The position numbers were made by a program, and so were the translations under genes. Shown here piece by piece: positions 42,225 to 55,648 of a DNA stretch of 64,000 bases. The stretch lies in assembly GCA_963675135.1 (NCBI GenBank), contig OY776128.1:70066670-70130669 (forward strand), given 5' to 3'. A model generated the notes under the pieces. The model was not told the DNA's origin. It saw only the letters and a program-made list of their open reading frames with translations, and did not search any database. Numbering within the stretch: position 1 is the first letter of the stretch; each line of letters begins with the position of its first letter. The DNA is from Galeopsis tetrahit (Eukaryota; Streptophyta; Magnoliopsida; Lamiales; Lamiaceae).

Positions 42225-42925
42225 AGTCACACTTGTCGACACCAGCTGAACTATGCAATTTCTTTTAATTTTAATATCACACACTTATCAAGTAATATTA
42301 CTGCACTTATAAAGTAATACAACAATATTTTACATGCGACAAAGTGGGATAGCTCAAGTGGTTAGAGCACCACTACCTAGGCCTTAGATCCTGGGTTCGA
42401 GTCATGGGAAGGGGAAAAGGGATGGGTATTTATTATTTAATGTATTTAAAAAAAAAACAATATTTTACATGCACAAACATGTTGAATTATGTAAAAAATG
42501 TTACCGTATTACTTTATAAGTGTAGGAAATCTAGGGGTATTATTTAATACATAATGTGGTATTGCAAATTACAAAAAATTACATACAACTTGTGTTATAT
42601 AAAAAAATGTCAAGTTAATTATTGCAAAGATTTATTAATTAGTTATTAAAATAAATCCAATTATTGGTTGGCTATTTTTTTTTTGTCCTATTTGGATTTT
42701 TAAAATTTTCTATGTAAATAATAAATATGTGAGCATCATATAAGGGATGAGAACATATTAAATTACCCAAGAGTGCCTACTGTCCGACGTACTACAGCTT
42801 GCGTCGACCTTTTTAATAAATAAATTAAGCCCAACCTTTAAAAAAAATCTACACTATTTATTTATTTATACAAATCAATTTTGCAAATAACTTTAAAGCT
42901 CAACGAATCGGTTCGTTCAAGAACA
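42225..42925. repeat. Right flank of the peptide-gene array, duplicate of 6.74-7.33 kb
   Basis: Shares with the left flank the ordered segments TCACACTTG, TATCACACAC, AATATTTTACA, TTATTAATTAGTTATTAAAA and AAATTAAGCCCAACCTT. Contains a SINE absent from the left copy. Confidence 0.7.
42338..42455 (+). mobile_element. tRNA-derived SINE, copy 4, with perfect target duplication
   Basis: Head GACAAAGTGGGATAGCTCAA, A-box, B-box GGGTTCGAGTC, tail ending in an A-run. A perfect 17-bp duplication AACAATATTTTACATGC flanks it (42321-42337 and 42456-42472). The left-flank duplicate near 6860-6875 is the uninterrupted site. Confidence 0.9.
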
Positions 42926-44792
42926 ACTAATATTGTCTAAATTTAAAGATATACACAAAATGCAAATTCAGTTGCATCATAAAATTGGTTTGATATTATT
43001 TTCACTCAAATTTTGATATTATTGAATTGAGACTTGAGAATGTGTTTTAAACACCTCATGCACTTGTCGATTTTGCTTTTATATATGGACAAGAAACCAT
43101 ATAATTTTCAAAGTAATGAAAGCAACTACTAAAGTTTATTATTTACAGATATATACGATTGCGATTATTTGGAATTTAGTTGGAGCGTACCATACTCTAT
43201 AATTATATATGTGTGCGATTTTTCTTTGTTTTATTTTAATATTGATGAGAAAAACTTGCCCTATAAGAGAATTAAAGGACCACTTATACAACTTCCAGAA
43301 GATGCTACTATATATGCGAATTCGGTTCCTAAAGGCTAAAACGAATTGTATGAAATTTTTTTCCTTTTGACGGGAGAGCATGGTTTATCTTTTCAAGATG
43401 TTGGTGAATTATATGAAAAGTATTTTAAGTCTGTGAAAGGATTTAAATTCAGGATGGAACGAGTCTAAACTTTGATACCATTGAATAAATACATTTATTT
43501 CAAATTTATAGGGAAGCATGAAATTAATTTATTTAGAATATTTTTAAAACAAGTTTAGAGGTTTGGACTGAATTGAGTTCAAGTTAATGTGAACACTTTT
43601 TTTTCGAGTGTCACTAATGTGTTTACGAATTGTCACAGTTTAAAAAAAATACTTGAATTTTCTTAACAATGTCATTTCATATGCACAATAATAATATTTG
43701 AAAAAAAAAAATCAAGTGAACCAGAGTTCACAAAAAAAATTGCCTTTTATGGGAATTTTTAAAATTCAATTTTTTTTTTTTTTTTTTGAATCACTACTAT
43801 ACCTATTACTACATTTTTTAATACAATCAATTATCTCTCCTTATACCTAAATACTCATATTCCATTAGTGGTTTTTTTTTTCCCAAAATAACTGTCATTT
43901 TACCAAAAACCATGAACATTTACTTAAATAATCCTATTCCATCTATAGTAAATTTACTTCATGCATGTAATAAGCAAATAGAAGAGTAAAAATGCAATAT
44001 TATGCATAAATTTATTGTTATTTAATAAAATAAAATCATGTTAAACATTTTTAAATGACAATTGAAATAGAACACATGCATGAAATATCTTTAAAAAGAG
44101 TCATTTATATAAACCATCACCCACACCATATAGTTACATCCAACAACAATACAAATATATAATAATATAGGTATTAATCAATTTTTCCATATAAAAATCT
44201 CAATGAAACCCATTGGTTCATTAGAATATCAGATAAATGAAAAAAAAAAAAAACTTAATACTTTCATATGATAATTCAACTCCTAAAATAAGAATAACAA
44301 CATTTATTTATAATACTAAAATAACTTAATGAACGACAACTTAGTAAATCATAAATGTAGTAAATAAAATCAAATTAAAATAAAATCTTTGCAGTCGACC
44401 GATTTTTTTCACTTTTTTTTTTCAAATTCTCTCTCTTCTGAAACAGATTTTTTTTCACTTTTTCTTTCTATTTCTTTCTTTCTTTCAATCACATTACTGT
44501 ATTTATAATTTAATCCCTTTTACTAATTATGTGTCAAAAGTAAAAAAAAAAAAAAAAGGTTTATACGTGGTTTCCGATCATCACTGAATAAAGCTGCATT
44601 GGACTGAGACAATTCTCCTCCCACAATTAAGCAAAACATTTGTATTCTTTTGGTCAAACTTTGGTGGACCATTACCAATTAATATTACCCGATGTACCAA
44701 CATTATAATTAAAGATTGGAGGTCATCATAATAATAATCTTTGTCAGAGTAGTCATAAGAAATTGGTAGCCATTCAAATTCACCAATATATA
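42926..44792. other. AT-rich intergenic region, no gene seen
   Basis: Low-complexity A- and T-runs with no convincing coding sequence. I see no complete element termini here. Confidence 0.5.
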
Positions 44793-45053
44793 CTCATGAT
44801 TATTTGCACGGTTTGACGACACAATTTTAAAAAAAGATAATTTAGTGGTTGGTGATGTAAGATAAATTAGTGGTATTTTAGGTGATTTAATGAGGTGTAA
44901 AGTAAAATGTATGTAAAAAATGAGTGACAATTTTAAAAATAAAATAATGTTGAAAGTGTATTAATTTTGTGGGGTATTTCCTTATTAAGAGTGTACAAAT
45001 AATTTAAACGTTTCAATAAGAAAAGTGTGCAAATAATCAAGAGATTGATGGAG
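44793..45053. mobile_element. Stowaway-like MITE
   Basis: Left end CTCATGATTATTTGCAC and right end GTGTGCAAATAATC...GATGGAG are inverted (the left terminus lacks about nine bases), with TA on both sides (44791-44792, 45054-45055). Confidence 0.6.
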
Positions 45054-45055
45054 TA

Positions 45056-47610
45056 TATATTTATCTATGGGTGATTGTCCACCATGAATAGTGTCGTAAA
45101 CCATTTTAAATTTATAATCGAGAATCATACCTTATTTTTTAATAAGAGACAAACCACACAAGATAACCTCGTGTCAAGTAAAAAAGAAAGAAAATTAAAA
45201 ACAAAGATTCATGAAACGCAAAGATCCAAGACATCCAATCTCCTAAAAATTCAAAAGCATTCAAACACCACACAAAGGGGAGAGTGGTCTAATAAAGAGC
45301 CGAGAAACCAAAGACAAAGAATATAGGAGGAGAAACAAAACATGTGTCGTGTGAGATAAATGCAATGCGGATTCAAACTCGAACCCGCTACATTATCTCC
45401 CCAACGAGACAGTGACACAAAATAATTTTTACTCCCGCTCCTATGATTGAGTATTGTGGGATTCACTTATAAATAAAGTAATTATTTATAAATAAAGTGA
45501 ATAGAAATGTGGATAAATATATATAAGTTATGTTAAAATTTTGAAGATTAAAAATAAAATAGTGAATAGTACTATTATTTTAGAAAAAAATTAAACAAAT
45601 AGAAATAAAAAGTGAACATGACTGAAGGAATATTTTATTGAGTATTGATTCCAGCAATTAAATTCAACTGTTGGCTCTGCTTTTTTTGTCTAGCATGCCC
45701 ATCTTTGTAGAAAATATAGTTTTTGTCAGGAAATATTAAATAACGATAATTTACTGCACTTCTATAGTAATACTAGTACTACTATAACTCTACTATTAGT
45801 CTATTAGTACTATTTTTTATTTTCAGATATTTAATTATTCCAAAAAAGAATGGATGTATGAAGCTAAATTTGGTTATGTCACTGCAGGATTCTTTTTTCT
45901 TTTTGCAGGTTTCATCATTTGACTTTTGAATGGCAAGTTAAAAAGACAAGGTTGCAAACCGTATGTGTGTGTGTCGGTGATCGGCGGTGACGACAAATTT
46001 TTACAAAGTGGATAGAATCCCTCTTTATTAAAAGTTAATCTTAAAAAATCTGATTTTTTTTTATATTCATTTTTAAACTTATAGGTAAAATCGTAGAGTT
46101 TACAAAGACCATATGTTTACTCGTTGATAATTTTTGTATTAACAAGTTGCAACCCATTCAATTGGTAATTTTCTTGTAATTTATAATAACACAAATCTTA
46201 TTAAGTAATACTTCCGCATTTTGTTACACAATTCTACATTTTCTTTTACGTGTAAAAGCACATTATTATTATTTAATAAGTAGTGTAATATTATAAATTG
46301 AAAAAAAAAAATTATAGTGCAACTAATGCGTACAATTATATGTATATCAAGATCATTTTACTCAATTTTTGTCTCACCCTGTTATGCTACAATTAAGCAT
46401 GTTCAAATCAAGATTAATGGAGTTCATGCACAAATTATGGCTCTCTAGTCTCCTTTATACTACAAAACCAGTTCTACACTTATACACTACTAGCTACTGC
46501 TACACGCACTGTAAATTAATTATTACAAAAACTATTTTTTTAATGTGAAATTCTCGTTTTAAAGATTTTTTTAAGGTTAAGTGTACTGCTTTTTATTTTT
46601 TATTTTTTTACCTTTACATTTTAAATAATTGTTTTAAAGTGATATGCTTAACTTAAAAAAAAAGTGATCAATTTTATACTGAAAAGTGATGTCGATCGCA
46701 GTATAAGAAAATTTCCTCCAAAACTTATCCAATAATTATTTGTATTCTCACAAATGGACTTTAAACAATGAATTGGTCCCTCCAAAAAGTTGGATCGACC
46801 AATATCCTCCAACTCGATGCATATAGTATTCGCTACCATTTGTCCTGAAGTTGCTTAGATGTAAAAAAAATTATTAACAAAATAAAAATATAGAAATTAT
46901 TTTAATGACAGTCGGTGTATATATAATACTACTATAACTCTTGTAATTTGTTAGGTGTATTTTGATTCAAAACACACAATTTATACACATGCAAAGAGTG
47001 TAATAAATTCACAAATATTTTTTCTATACTTCGTTCAATGACTTCTTTTAATACTGCTTCCTATATTATTTTATTTCCAAGATTGTGAACATATAAACCA
47101 TAAACTTATTACTTGAACACAAGGAAATTAAGAATTCAAATTAAGTACTCACTTTTCCATTAAAATTTATGATTCACACCTTATTCCATCATATCTTATT
47201 TACTCAAATTTTCATTTACTTTATTCATAAATAATGACACACCATTTTTTTTCGAAAAATGAACATAATGAATTTAGGCAGAAAATTTTATTTTATTTGA
47301 AATACCTAACATTTTCAAGTAAAAATAAAAAATCTGTGGTTGATATTCCTCCACGTAAGTAAAAGCATCAAAATGCCTTTTTTTTTTTTTTTTGAAAACA
47401 AAAGCATCAAAATACCTAGAGTTTATTAACATTAAAAGTCATTAAATAACACAGCCCATGTGGAATTCAACACGTCGGCAGCAAACTAGCTTTAACTTTC
47501 TTTTCTTTCAACCACTTCATCATGATATTCATATCTCCAAATTATGCATTATAACATCATTTCTACTTCCTTTCAAAAAAATAAAATTAAAAAAAAAAAC
47601 AGAGAAAAAA
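45056..47610. other. Intergenic region and promoter side of the first phospholipase C gene
   Basis: No gene seen. The last 300 bp resemble the region upstream of the second phospholipase C gene: TATTCCTCCACGTAAGT (47344) and CGGCAGC near 47475 have counterparts at 51350 and 51460, so at least part of the proximal promoter was duplicated with the gene. Confidence 0.5.
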
Positions 47611-50410
47611 ATGTCGAAACAAACATACAGTGTGTGTTTTTGTTTCAAAAGGAAATTCAGGATCAAAGAGGCTGAAATCCCACCTGAAATAAAAGACTTA
47701 TTCCAAAATTATTCGGAAAACGGATTGATGAACATTGATCATCTTCATAGATTCTTGAAAGAGGTTCAAGAAGAAAATAAGCTCAGTTATGAAGAAGCAG
47801 AAGCTGTAATGGAATCTTTCCTGAATGAACACAAACACCTTCACATCTTCCATCGTAAAAGTCTTTACATCAAAGAGTTTTTTCAGTATCTCTTGTCTGA
47901 TATCAATGCCCCTCTCCCTTATCCTCCCAAGGTTTTTTCCACTCCATTTCCTACTCTTTTTTTATATGTGTATATTATTATTTGACTATAACATTTTTTA
48001 TTTTTTTTGGTTTAGGTGCACCAAGAGATGACATGCCCTTTATCTCATTACTTCATTTACACCGGCCATAATTCTTACCTTACTGGGAATCAAATTAGCA
48101 GTGATTCGAGCGACGAGCCTATAATCGATGCCTTGAAACGAGGCGTTCGTGTAATTGAATTAGATATGTGGCCCAATTCCACCAAAGATGATGTTGATAT
48201 TATGCATGGAGGGTAATTACATACCACAATATGTTTTTCTGCAATATTGTGTTTTTTCTGTTACTTAACATGGTAATATCTGTTATGCAGGACGTTAACG
48301 AGTCCTGTCACACTTGTGAAGTGTTTGAAATCAATAAAAGAGCACGCTTTTGTTGCATCAGAGTATCCCGTGATTATTACACTTGAAGATCACCTCACTC
48401 CAGATCTTCAGGCTAAAGTAGCCGAGGTATGAACATGTTTCGTTTCCTATGATACTCGTCTTTAATAGTTTAAACTGATATCGGAGCTAGATCAATTTTG
48501 TATACATAGTCTAGGCTCTCGGACAAGCTAATCATTAAACTGGTATCATTTAATTTTTGTTTGTGTTTCCTTTGATACTCATCTTTAATAGTTTAAACTG
48601 ATATCAGAGCTAGATCATTTTTTTTATACATAAACTAGACTCATTAAACTGGTATTAGTTTTGTTAGTGTTTCCTTTGATACTCGTCTTTAATAGTCTAA
48701 ACTGATATCAGAGTTAGATCAATTTTTTTTAAACATAGTCTAGGCTCTCAGACGAGCTAATCATTAAACTGGTATCAGTTTTGTTTGTGTTTCCTATAAT
48801 ACTCTAATAGCTTGCCTAATATAAGCTTTCATAGTCTAATTAAGTCTTCATGTGGGTTGATCATTAACAAGGTTAATCATTAAACTGGTATTAAAGCTAG
48901 ATTGAATTTATTTTAGTAACAATGCTTATTTTAACGTGACTAGATGGTTTCTCAAACATTCGGAGATGTACTAATATGCTCGACCTCCGATACTTTGGAA
49001 GATTTCCCATCACCAGAGTCGTTGAAGGGACGCGTAGTCATTTCAACAAAGCCACCAAAAGAGTATCTTGAAACCAAGAGTTCAAAAGTAGAAGATGTTG
49101 GCAATGTGAAGGTGGAAAAATCAACAGAAGAAACGGCATGGGGACGAGAAATCTCGGACATAGGTGTGATACTTAACAAAGAATATGGAGAGAAACAGGA
49201 TGAGGATGATGATCAGGACGAGAATCAGAGTTTACAGCAAAATGCACCAACTGAATACAAGCATATGATCGCCATCCGTGCGGAGAAAATGAAAGGTGGG
49301 ATCAAAGCTTGGCTGAGAGTGAGCTCAGAAAAGGCTCATCGTGTTAGCTTGAACGAAGAAAAGCTCGAAGAGGCTGCCCTAACTCATGGAACTGAGATTG
49401 TCAGGTAAATACAAATCTGTTTAGATATCTTCTGTTCTGTTACAGTACTTGTTAGATGAATGACAATATTTTGTATGCAGATTTAATCAAAGGAACTTGA
49501 TGAGAGTGTATCCGAAAGCAATGAGGATAGATTCATCAAATTACAACCCTTTTATAGGATGGTTGCATGGAGTTCAAATGGTTGCATTTAACATGCAGGT
49601 GAAATATTATTACCATTTTCTTTACCTAATGAGACATTGTTTGGGCTTATTGGTTTCGTTTGCAGGGACATGGGAGGTCTCTTTGGTTGATGCAGGGGAT
49701 GTTCAGAGCTAATGGTGGTTGTGGGTATGTGAAAAAGCCCGATTTCCTACTTAAAACCGGCCCGAATAATGAGGTTTTCGATCCCAAAAAGAGTTTACCA
49801 GTGAAAAAGACACTCAAGGTAGATGAATTTGAATTTGCACATATATGATAATCAGTTGTTAATATATGGATTGATGGTTTATCAGGTGAAAGTATTTATG
49901 GGAGAAGGCTGGAATCTTGATTTTCATCGTACTCATTTCGATCTATTTTCGCCTCCTGATTTCTATGTCAAGGTAAAACTTAAGCCTACAAAGTCTTGTA
50001 ATTTTGACAGAATGCATCTTAAGCCTTTTTCTAGATAAAGATACCTAAAAATGCAATTCAAAAGTATTAATATATGTCAAATATGGTTTAATGGTTGTGA
50101 TGTTCATATACAGATAGGAATAGCTGGTGTCCCTAGTGATTCAACTATGAAAAAAACAAAGACAATCGAGGACAACTGGGCGCCTGTTTGGAATGAAGAG
50201 TTTGAGTTTCCTTTAACAGTTCCAGAGTTGGCATTGCTAAGGATTGAAGTCCATGAATTCGACATGTCTGATAAGGACGATTTCGGAGGCCAAACATGCC
50301 TTCCTATTTCCGAGTTGAAACCCGGGATTCGGGCTGTGCCACTCCACAACGAGAAAGGAGACAAGTATAGATCAGTCAGGTTACTTGTTCAGTTCGATTT
50401 TGTATCATGA
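47611..50410 (+). CDS. Phosphoinositide-specific phospholipase C, tandem copy 1
   Basis: Hydrolyses phosphoinositides such as PIP2 at the plasma membrane in a calcium-dependent way, giving inositol phosphates and diacylglycerol. Eight exons: 47611-47931, 48016-48212, 48291-48426, 48944-49404, 49481-49598, 49666-49818, 49886-49972, 50114-50410; all junctions are GT-AG and in frame, giving 589 residues, usual for plant PI-PLC. Order: EF-hand-like region (about 20-107), X domain (108-250), acidic linker (EDDDQDE), Y domain (about 340-455), C2 domain (about 465-589). Catalytic His125 and His171 and calcium ligands Asn126, Glu155, Asp157 and Glu205 are present. The start follows an A-rich leader. 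Introns 1-7 match those of copy 2 in position. Functional by sequence. Confidence 0.93.
48427..48943 (+). repeat. Tandem repeats in intron 3 of phospholipase C copy 1
   Basis: About four imperfect units of roughly 100-120 bp, each with TTTCCTATGATACTCGTCTT, AATAGT.TAAACTGATATC, AGAGCTAGATCAATTTT and TCATTAAACTGGTAT. The same type of repeat fills intron 3 of copy 2 (52393-52881). Confidence 0.75.
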
Positions 50411-51577
50411 AGAAATTCTTAGCAGTTCGATTCTTCTATTCCTTCTAAAAGATATCACTAGTTCGAGATAATTTCATTTATAGTCCTGTAACTTAGGTTT
50501 AATTTGAGCTTTTTTGTGCATTTTAATCCTTTTCAGTCCTTTCCGGCAATAAAATTTAAAAATTGTCGGAAGTGCAGACGTGGCGTGAATCAAAATTAAA
50601 AAAATTATTATTTCCGGCCAAGATTGATGAGTTGGAGTTTAATAAAATGTACACTTACTGTGGACTGTGGAGTAGCTGTGGAAGTGTCGGTTAGTTGAAA
50701 TAATATACCACGTTTATCATTGGCATTACAACAGTGGGAAGATTACTATTTTTTTTTATCAGTGGGAAGGTATTACTATTAATTATGTGAAACTGATGTG
50801 TTTTAATTTGATGTACATTATGGTTGAAATTATGCACAACGCATTAATCAATCGGTTGATTGGACACTGGTAGGGAATTATGGATAAGTGGTGTCTATTT
50901 CTTTGCCAACAAATATGTCTTTTTTCAGTCTAACAACCTCCCCCCACATTCTAGATCAAGACAAATTGATACTGTGTATTCATCAACAGTATTGCCACAA
51001 CTTTGTGACTAATTTTTTTAACATTAAGATTAATATTTTCTCCTTGTAGCAACACATATGTACAATTAGCAACCCATAAAAATAGATGTTGTATGAACTG
51101 ATATGAAACTGAATACAGGCTCTAATCAATATATCTAAATAAATAAATAAAAAGGCAGATTATTCTGTGACATAAATTATAACACATGTCACTCAATAGT
51201 TAGGGTATCCGCATGAATTAAAATAATCATTGGAAATTATTGTTATCTTCATTGACTCAGACATGATCTACACTAGATTAGTGCTAATTTTATGTTAATA
51301 TAAATCATCCAGTGAGATCATGCAATCATTAACTAAAAATCTACGGTTCATATTCCTCCATGTAAGTTACAGGCTGATCAATATGCATTGACTTAATTAA
51401 CATTTAACAAAAAAAATAATTGAGAATATCACAACCCAAGTATAATTGAACACATTGGCAGCTGTGTCTTTTCACATGCTTCTTCCACCACTCTAAATTT
51501 TACACTATAAGAACCATGTACTAGATCTTTTCTAGTTAAACAAAACAGAGGAGAGAGAGAGAGAGAAACAAGAAAAC
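50411..51577 (+). other. Spacer between the two phospholipase C genes
   Basis: Contains the 3' untranslated region of copy 1, sequence that resembles the relic at 3.9 kb (50770-50900), and the promoter side of copy 2 with a GAGAGA run (51551-51566) just before the ATG. No other gene seen. Confidence 0.6.
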
Positions 51578-54393
51578 ATGTCCAAACAAACATACAGAGT
51601 GTGTTTTTGTTTCAAAAGGAGGTTCAGGATCAAAGAGGCTGAAATCCCTGCTGAAATAAAAGATTTATTCGAAAATTACTCCGAAAACGGGTTGATGAGC
51701 ATTGATCATCTTCATAGATTCTTGAAGGAGGTTCAAGGAGAAGATAAACTCAGTTATGAAGAAGCAGAGGCTGTAATGGAATCTTTCCTGAATGAACACA
51801 AACACCTTAACATCTTTCATCGTAAAAGTCTTTACATCAAAGAGTTTTTTCGCTATATTTTGTCTGACATCAATGCCCCTCTCCCTTATCCTCCCAAGGT
51901 TTTTTCCACTCCATTTCCTACTCTTTTTTTATATTTGTATATATAATTATTTGACTATAACATGTTTTTTTTGGGCTAGGTGCACCAAGACATGACATGC
52001 CCTTTATCCCATTACTTCATTTACACCGGCCATAATTCTTACCTTACTGGGAATCAAATCAGCAGTGATTCCAGCGACGAGCCTATCATCGATGCCTTGA
52101 AACGAGGCGTTCGTGTAATTGAACTAGATATGTGGCCCAATTCCACTAAAGATGATGTTGATATTATGCATGGAGGGTAATTACATAACACAATATGTTT
52201 TTCTACAATATTGTGTTTTTTTTCTGTTACTGAACATGGTAGTATTTCTTATGCAGGACGTTAACGAGTCCTGTCACACTTGTGAAATGTTTGAGATCAA
52301 TAAAAGAGCACGCTTTTGTTGCATCAGAGTATCCCGTCATTATTACACTTGAAGATCACCTCACTCCAGATCTTCAGGCTAAAGTAGCTGAGGTATATAT
52401 ATGTTTCGTTTCCTATGATACTCGTGTTTAATAGTCTAAACTGATATCAGAGCTAGATCAATTTTGTATACATAGTTTAGGCTCTCAGACGAGCTTATCT
52501 AATGTATCAGTTTTGTTTGTGTTTCCTATGATACTTGTCTCTAGTAATCTAAACTCTCAGGCAAGCTGTCATTAAACTTACACCAGATTTACACAAATTT
52601 TATTTGTGTTTCTTATGAGTTATGATACTTCTTTCAGATGGGCTGATCATTAAACTAATATCAGAGCTAGATCAATTTTATATACATTTTTCATGATAAT
52701 TAGTCTAAGCTTCCTTATGATCTGATCATTAAACGGGTATCAGAGTTAGATCTTTTTTTGTGTTTCCTATGATACTTCTATCTAATAGCTAATATAAGCT
52801 TGCAGATGGACTGATCATTAAATTGGTATTAGAGCTAGATCGATTTTATTTTCGTAACAATGCTTATTTTAACTTGACTAGATGGTCTCTCAAACATTCG
52901 GGGATGTACTAATATGCTCAACCTCCGATACTTTGGAAGATTTCCCATCACCAGATTCGTTGAAGGGACGCGTAATCATTTCAACAAAACCACCAAAAGA
53001 GTATCTTGAAACAAAGAGTTCAAAAGTAGAAGATGTTGGCAATGTGAAAGTGGTCAAATCAACAGAAGAAACGGCATGGGGACGAGAAATCTCGGACATA
53101 GGTGCAAAACTTAACAAAGATTGTGTAGATCAGGTCGACGATGATGATCTGGATGAGAATCAGAGTTTACAGCAAAATGCACCAACTGAATACAAGCATA
53201 TGATCGCCATCCGTGCACAGAAAATGAAAGGTGGGATTAAAGCTTGGCTGAAAGTGAACTCCCAAAAGGCTCATCGTGTTAGCTTGAACGAAGAAAAGCT
53301 CGAAAACGCTGTCCTAACTCATGGAACTGAGATTGTCAGGTAAGCACAAATCGATTATGGCAGACATCTTCTGTTACACGTTTTAGATGAATGACATTAC
53401 TTTGTACGACGTTGCAGATTTAATCAAAGGAACTTAATGAGAGTGTATCCGAAAGCATTAAGGATTGATTCATCAAATTATAACCCTTTTATAGGATGGA
53501 TGCATGGAGTACAAATGGTTGCATTTAACATGCAGGTTATTATTGTTACCACTTTCTTTACCTAATGAGAACTTGTTTGTGCTTAATTCTTACCAAGAAA
53601 TTGTTTCGTTTGCAGGGGTATGGGAGGTCTCTTTGGTTGATGCAGGGGATGTTCAGAGCTAATGGTGGTTGTGGTTATGTGAAAAAGCCCGATTTCCTAC
53701 TTAAAACCGGCCCGAATAATGAGGTCTTCGATCCCAAAAAGAGTTTACCAGTGAAAAAGACACTCAAGGTTAGATTAAATGAATCTTATATAATTTTGCT
53801 TTTTTGTGTCTATTTTGTACATACATCACTTGTTGATATATGGATGGATGGTGATCAGGTGAAAGTATTTATGGGAGAAGGTTGGAATCTTGATTTTCAT
53901 CGTACTCATTTCGATCTATATTCGCCACCCGATTTCTATGTCAAGGTAAATCACAGGCCTACAAAGTTTTGTAATATTGACATAATGCATCTTAAGGTTC
54001 TTCAAATACTATATTTTGTGTTCTAAAAAGTTTTCATAACACAAAACATTTAAGCTTTTTTTTTAAATATGGTTTAATGGTTGTGATATTCATATACAGA
54101 TAGGAATAGCTGGTTTCCCTTGTGATTCAACTATGAAAAAAACAAAGGCAATTGAGGATAACTGGGTGCCTTTTTGGAATGAAGAGTTTGAGTTTCCTTT
54201 AACAGTTCCAGAGTTGGCATTGCTAAGGATTGAAGTCCATGAATTCGACATGTCTGATAAAGATGATTTCGGAGGCCAAACATGTCTTCCTGTTTCCGAG
54301 TTGAAACCCGGGATTCGGGCCGTGCCACTCCATGATGAGAAAGGAGACAAGTACAAATCCGTCCGATTACTTATGCGCTTCGAATTTGTATGA
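51578..54393 (+). CDS. Phosphoinositide-specific phospholipase C, tandem copy 2
   Basis: Eight exons: 51578-51898, 51980-52176, 52257-52392, 52882-53339, 53418-53535, 53616-53768, 53859-53945, 54100-54393, encoding 587 residues. The catalytic His pair, calcium ligands and domain order are the same as in copy 1. Differences concentrate in the acidic X-Y linker, one residue shorter here, and at scattered surface positions. Exon lengths are identical to copy 1 except exon 4 (3 nt shorter) and exon 8 (3 nt shorter), so the pair arose by tandem duplication. In the C2 region VPFWNEE replaces APVWNEE. Functional by sequence. Confidence 0.93.
52393..52881 (+). repeat. Tandem repeats in intron 3 of phospholipase C copy 2
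   Basis: Same repeat family as in copy 1, more degenerate, four to five partial units with TGATATCAGAGCTAGATC and GGGCTGATCATTAAAC. Confidence 0.7.
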
Positions 54394-55648
54394 AGAAGCA
54401 TTTTTTTAGTGGCTCGATTCATCTGTTTCATGTAAAATGTTCGCATTGAGAAAATCATTTGAAGGTTGAGAGTTTTTATATAAGTGTTTTTGAGAATAAG
54501 CCGGTCTTAGTATTTCTCAAAAGAGACCATCGTGAAGGGGTAGTTTCCGGCATGGAACGAGAAGCTAGTGATGGAGCGGCCCATGAATACCTGTTTTCTG
54601 ACCGTGAAAGTCCATCCCGACAGCAGAGGCGTTGTGACGACGAGTGTGTGAGAGTGTCGATATCGAATTTTGCGCATCTGCCAGTTAATTGATTATTGTT
54701 TCTCAGATTTCAGATGAGACCTTGAGCCAAAATGACGAATCAGAATCCTCTACTTTTTTTTTTTTTTTTTCATGGAGGATAGGGCTCATGCAAATAAATT
54801 TGCAAGTGGAGTAAGTCCTTTGGCATATGCAATAGAAATAAAATCAAATAAATGTATCGACGCTTTGCTTGGAGCCGAAGCAAGCCTGGATTCTGTTTGC
54901 ACATTTATTTCTTTAATCCTGATTAGTATTTGTTGTTTAATTTTATGATTCAATTTTCATTCATTTTGGATATGAAAATTTACAGTTAAATTTGAGACCT
55001 AATATGCTTGTGGGTAATCTTGAAGCTATTTGGATGTTGATTCTAGCGAGGCCTAGGCTTATATGGTTACTCATAAAAGGAGATGTGAATCTCTTATGTT
55101 GTGCAAGTATTTTTTGAGACCTCATTTCCTTCTGCCATATGTCATTTGATTGTTGCTGATGTGGCGCATGTCATTCTCAACAACCATTTCTTTGTCTTCC
55201 ACCAAAAAAGCGCAGCCGGTTCCTATTCTTTTACTAAAAAATCAAACTCTTCATCTTCTCCTTATGTAAAAAAAAATACTAATTCTTCTTCTTACCGTTT
55301 CTTCTTTCAAACTCATTTTTGTGTTGCTTCAATTGAAGACCACCGCTAGCATGCCATTACAACCGATTTTTAGATGTGTCTTATTACTTGCTCATTGTCG
55401 TTTAACTTCTAATGAAAAAGGTGATTTAGTAAGATTAAAATGGAAAATAATGTAGTTTCTCAAGAACTATCGGATCAACTTTGTTTAGTAGGTCGTACTT
55501 TTATGTTGGCAACTAAATAACTTTACTGTCTTTGTAGAGTGCATATCTATACCCGAAAATCTGTTTTTCTGCTTTCGTTTGTTCATTTAGGAATGAGATT
55601 CACTTGATTTATTTATCTATATCATAACTCAGTGGCTAATTTATATTG
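54394..55648 (+). other. Spacer downstream of phospholipase C copy 2
   Basis: Starts with the 3' untranslated region of copy 2. Short open stretches occur (for example 54459-54692 and 55101-55349) but lack recognisable motifs. Serine-rich codons near 55200-55300 could be a decayed transit peptide belonging to the HISN1 pseudogene; I cannot confirm it. Confidence 0.35.

Noticed and set aside
47458..47985. 175-residue frame with an upstream start for phospholipase C copy 1
   Set aside because: The conserved start shared with copy 2 is MSKQTY at 47611; the extra upstream residues are AT-rich leader, and the frame runs on into intron 1.
54459..54692. 77-residue frame after phospholipase C copy 2
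   Set aside because: No motif, lies in the 3' untranslated region, and the equivalent stretch after copy 1 has no such frame.
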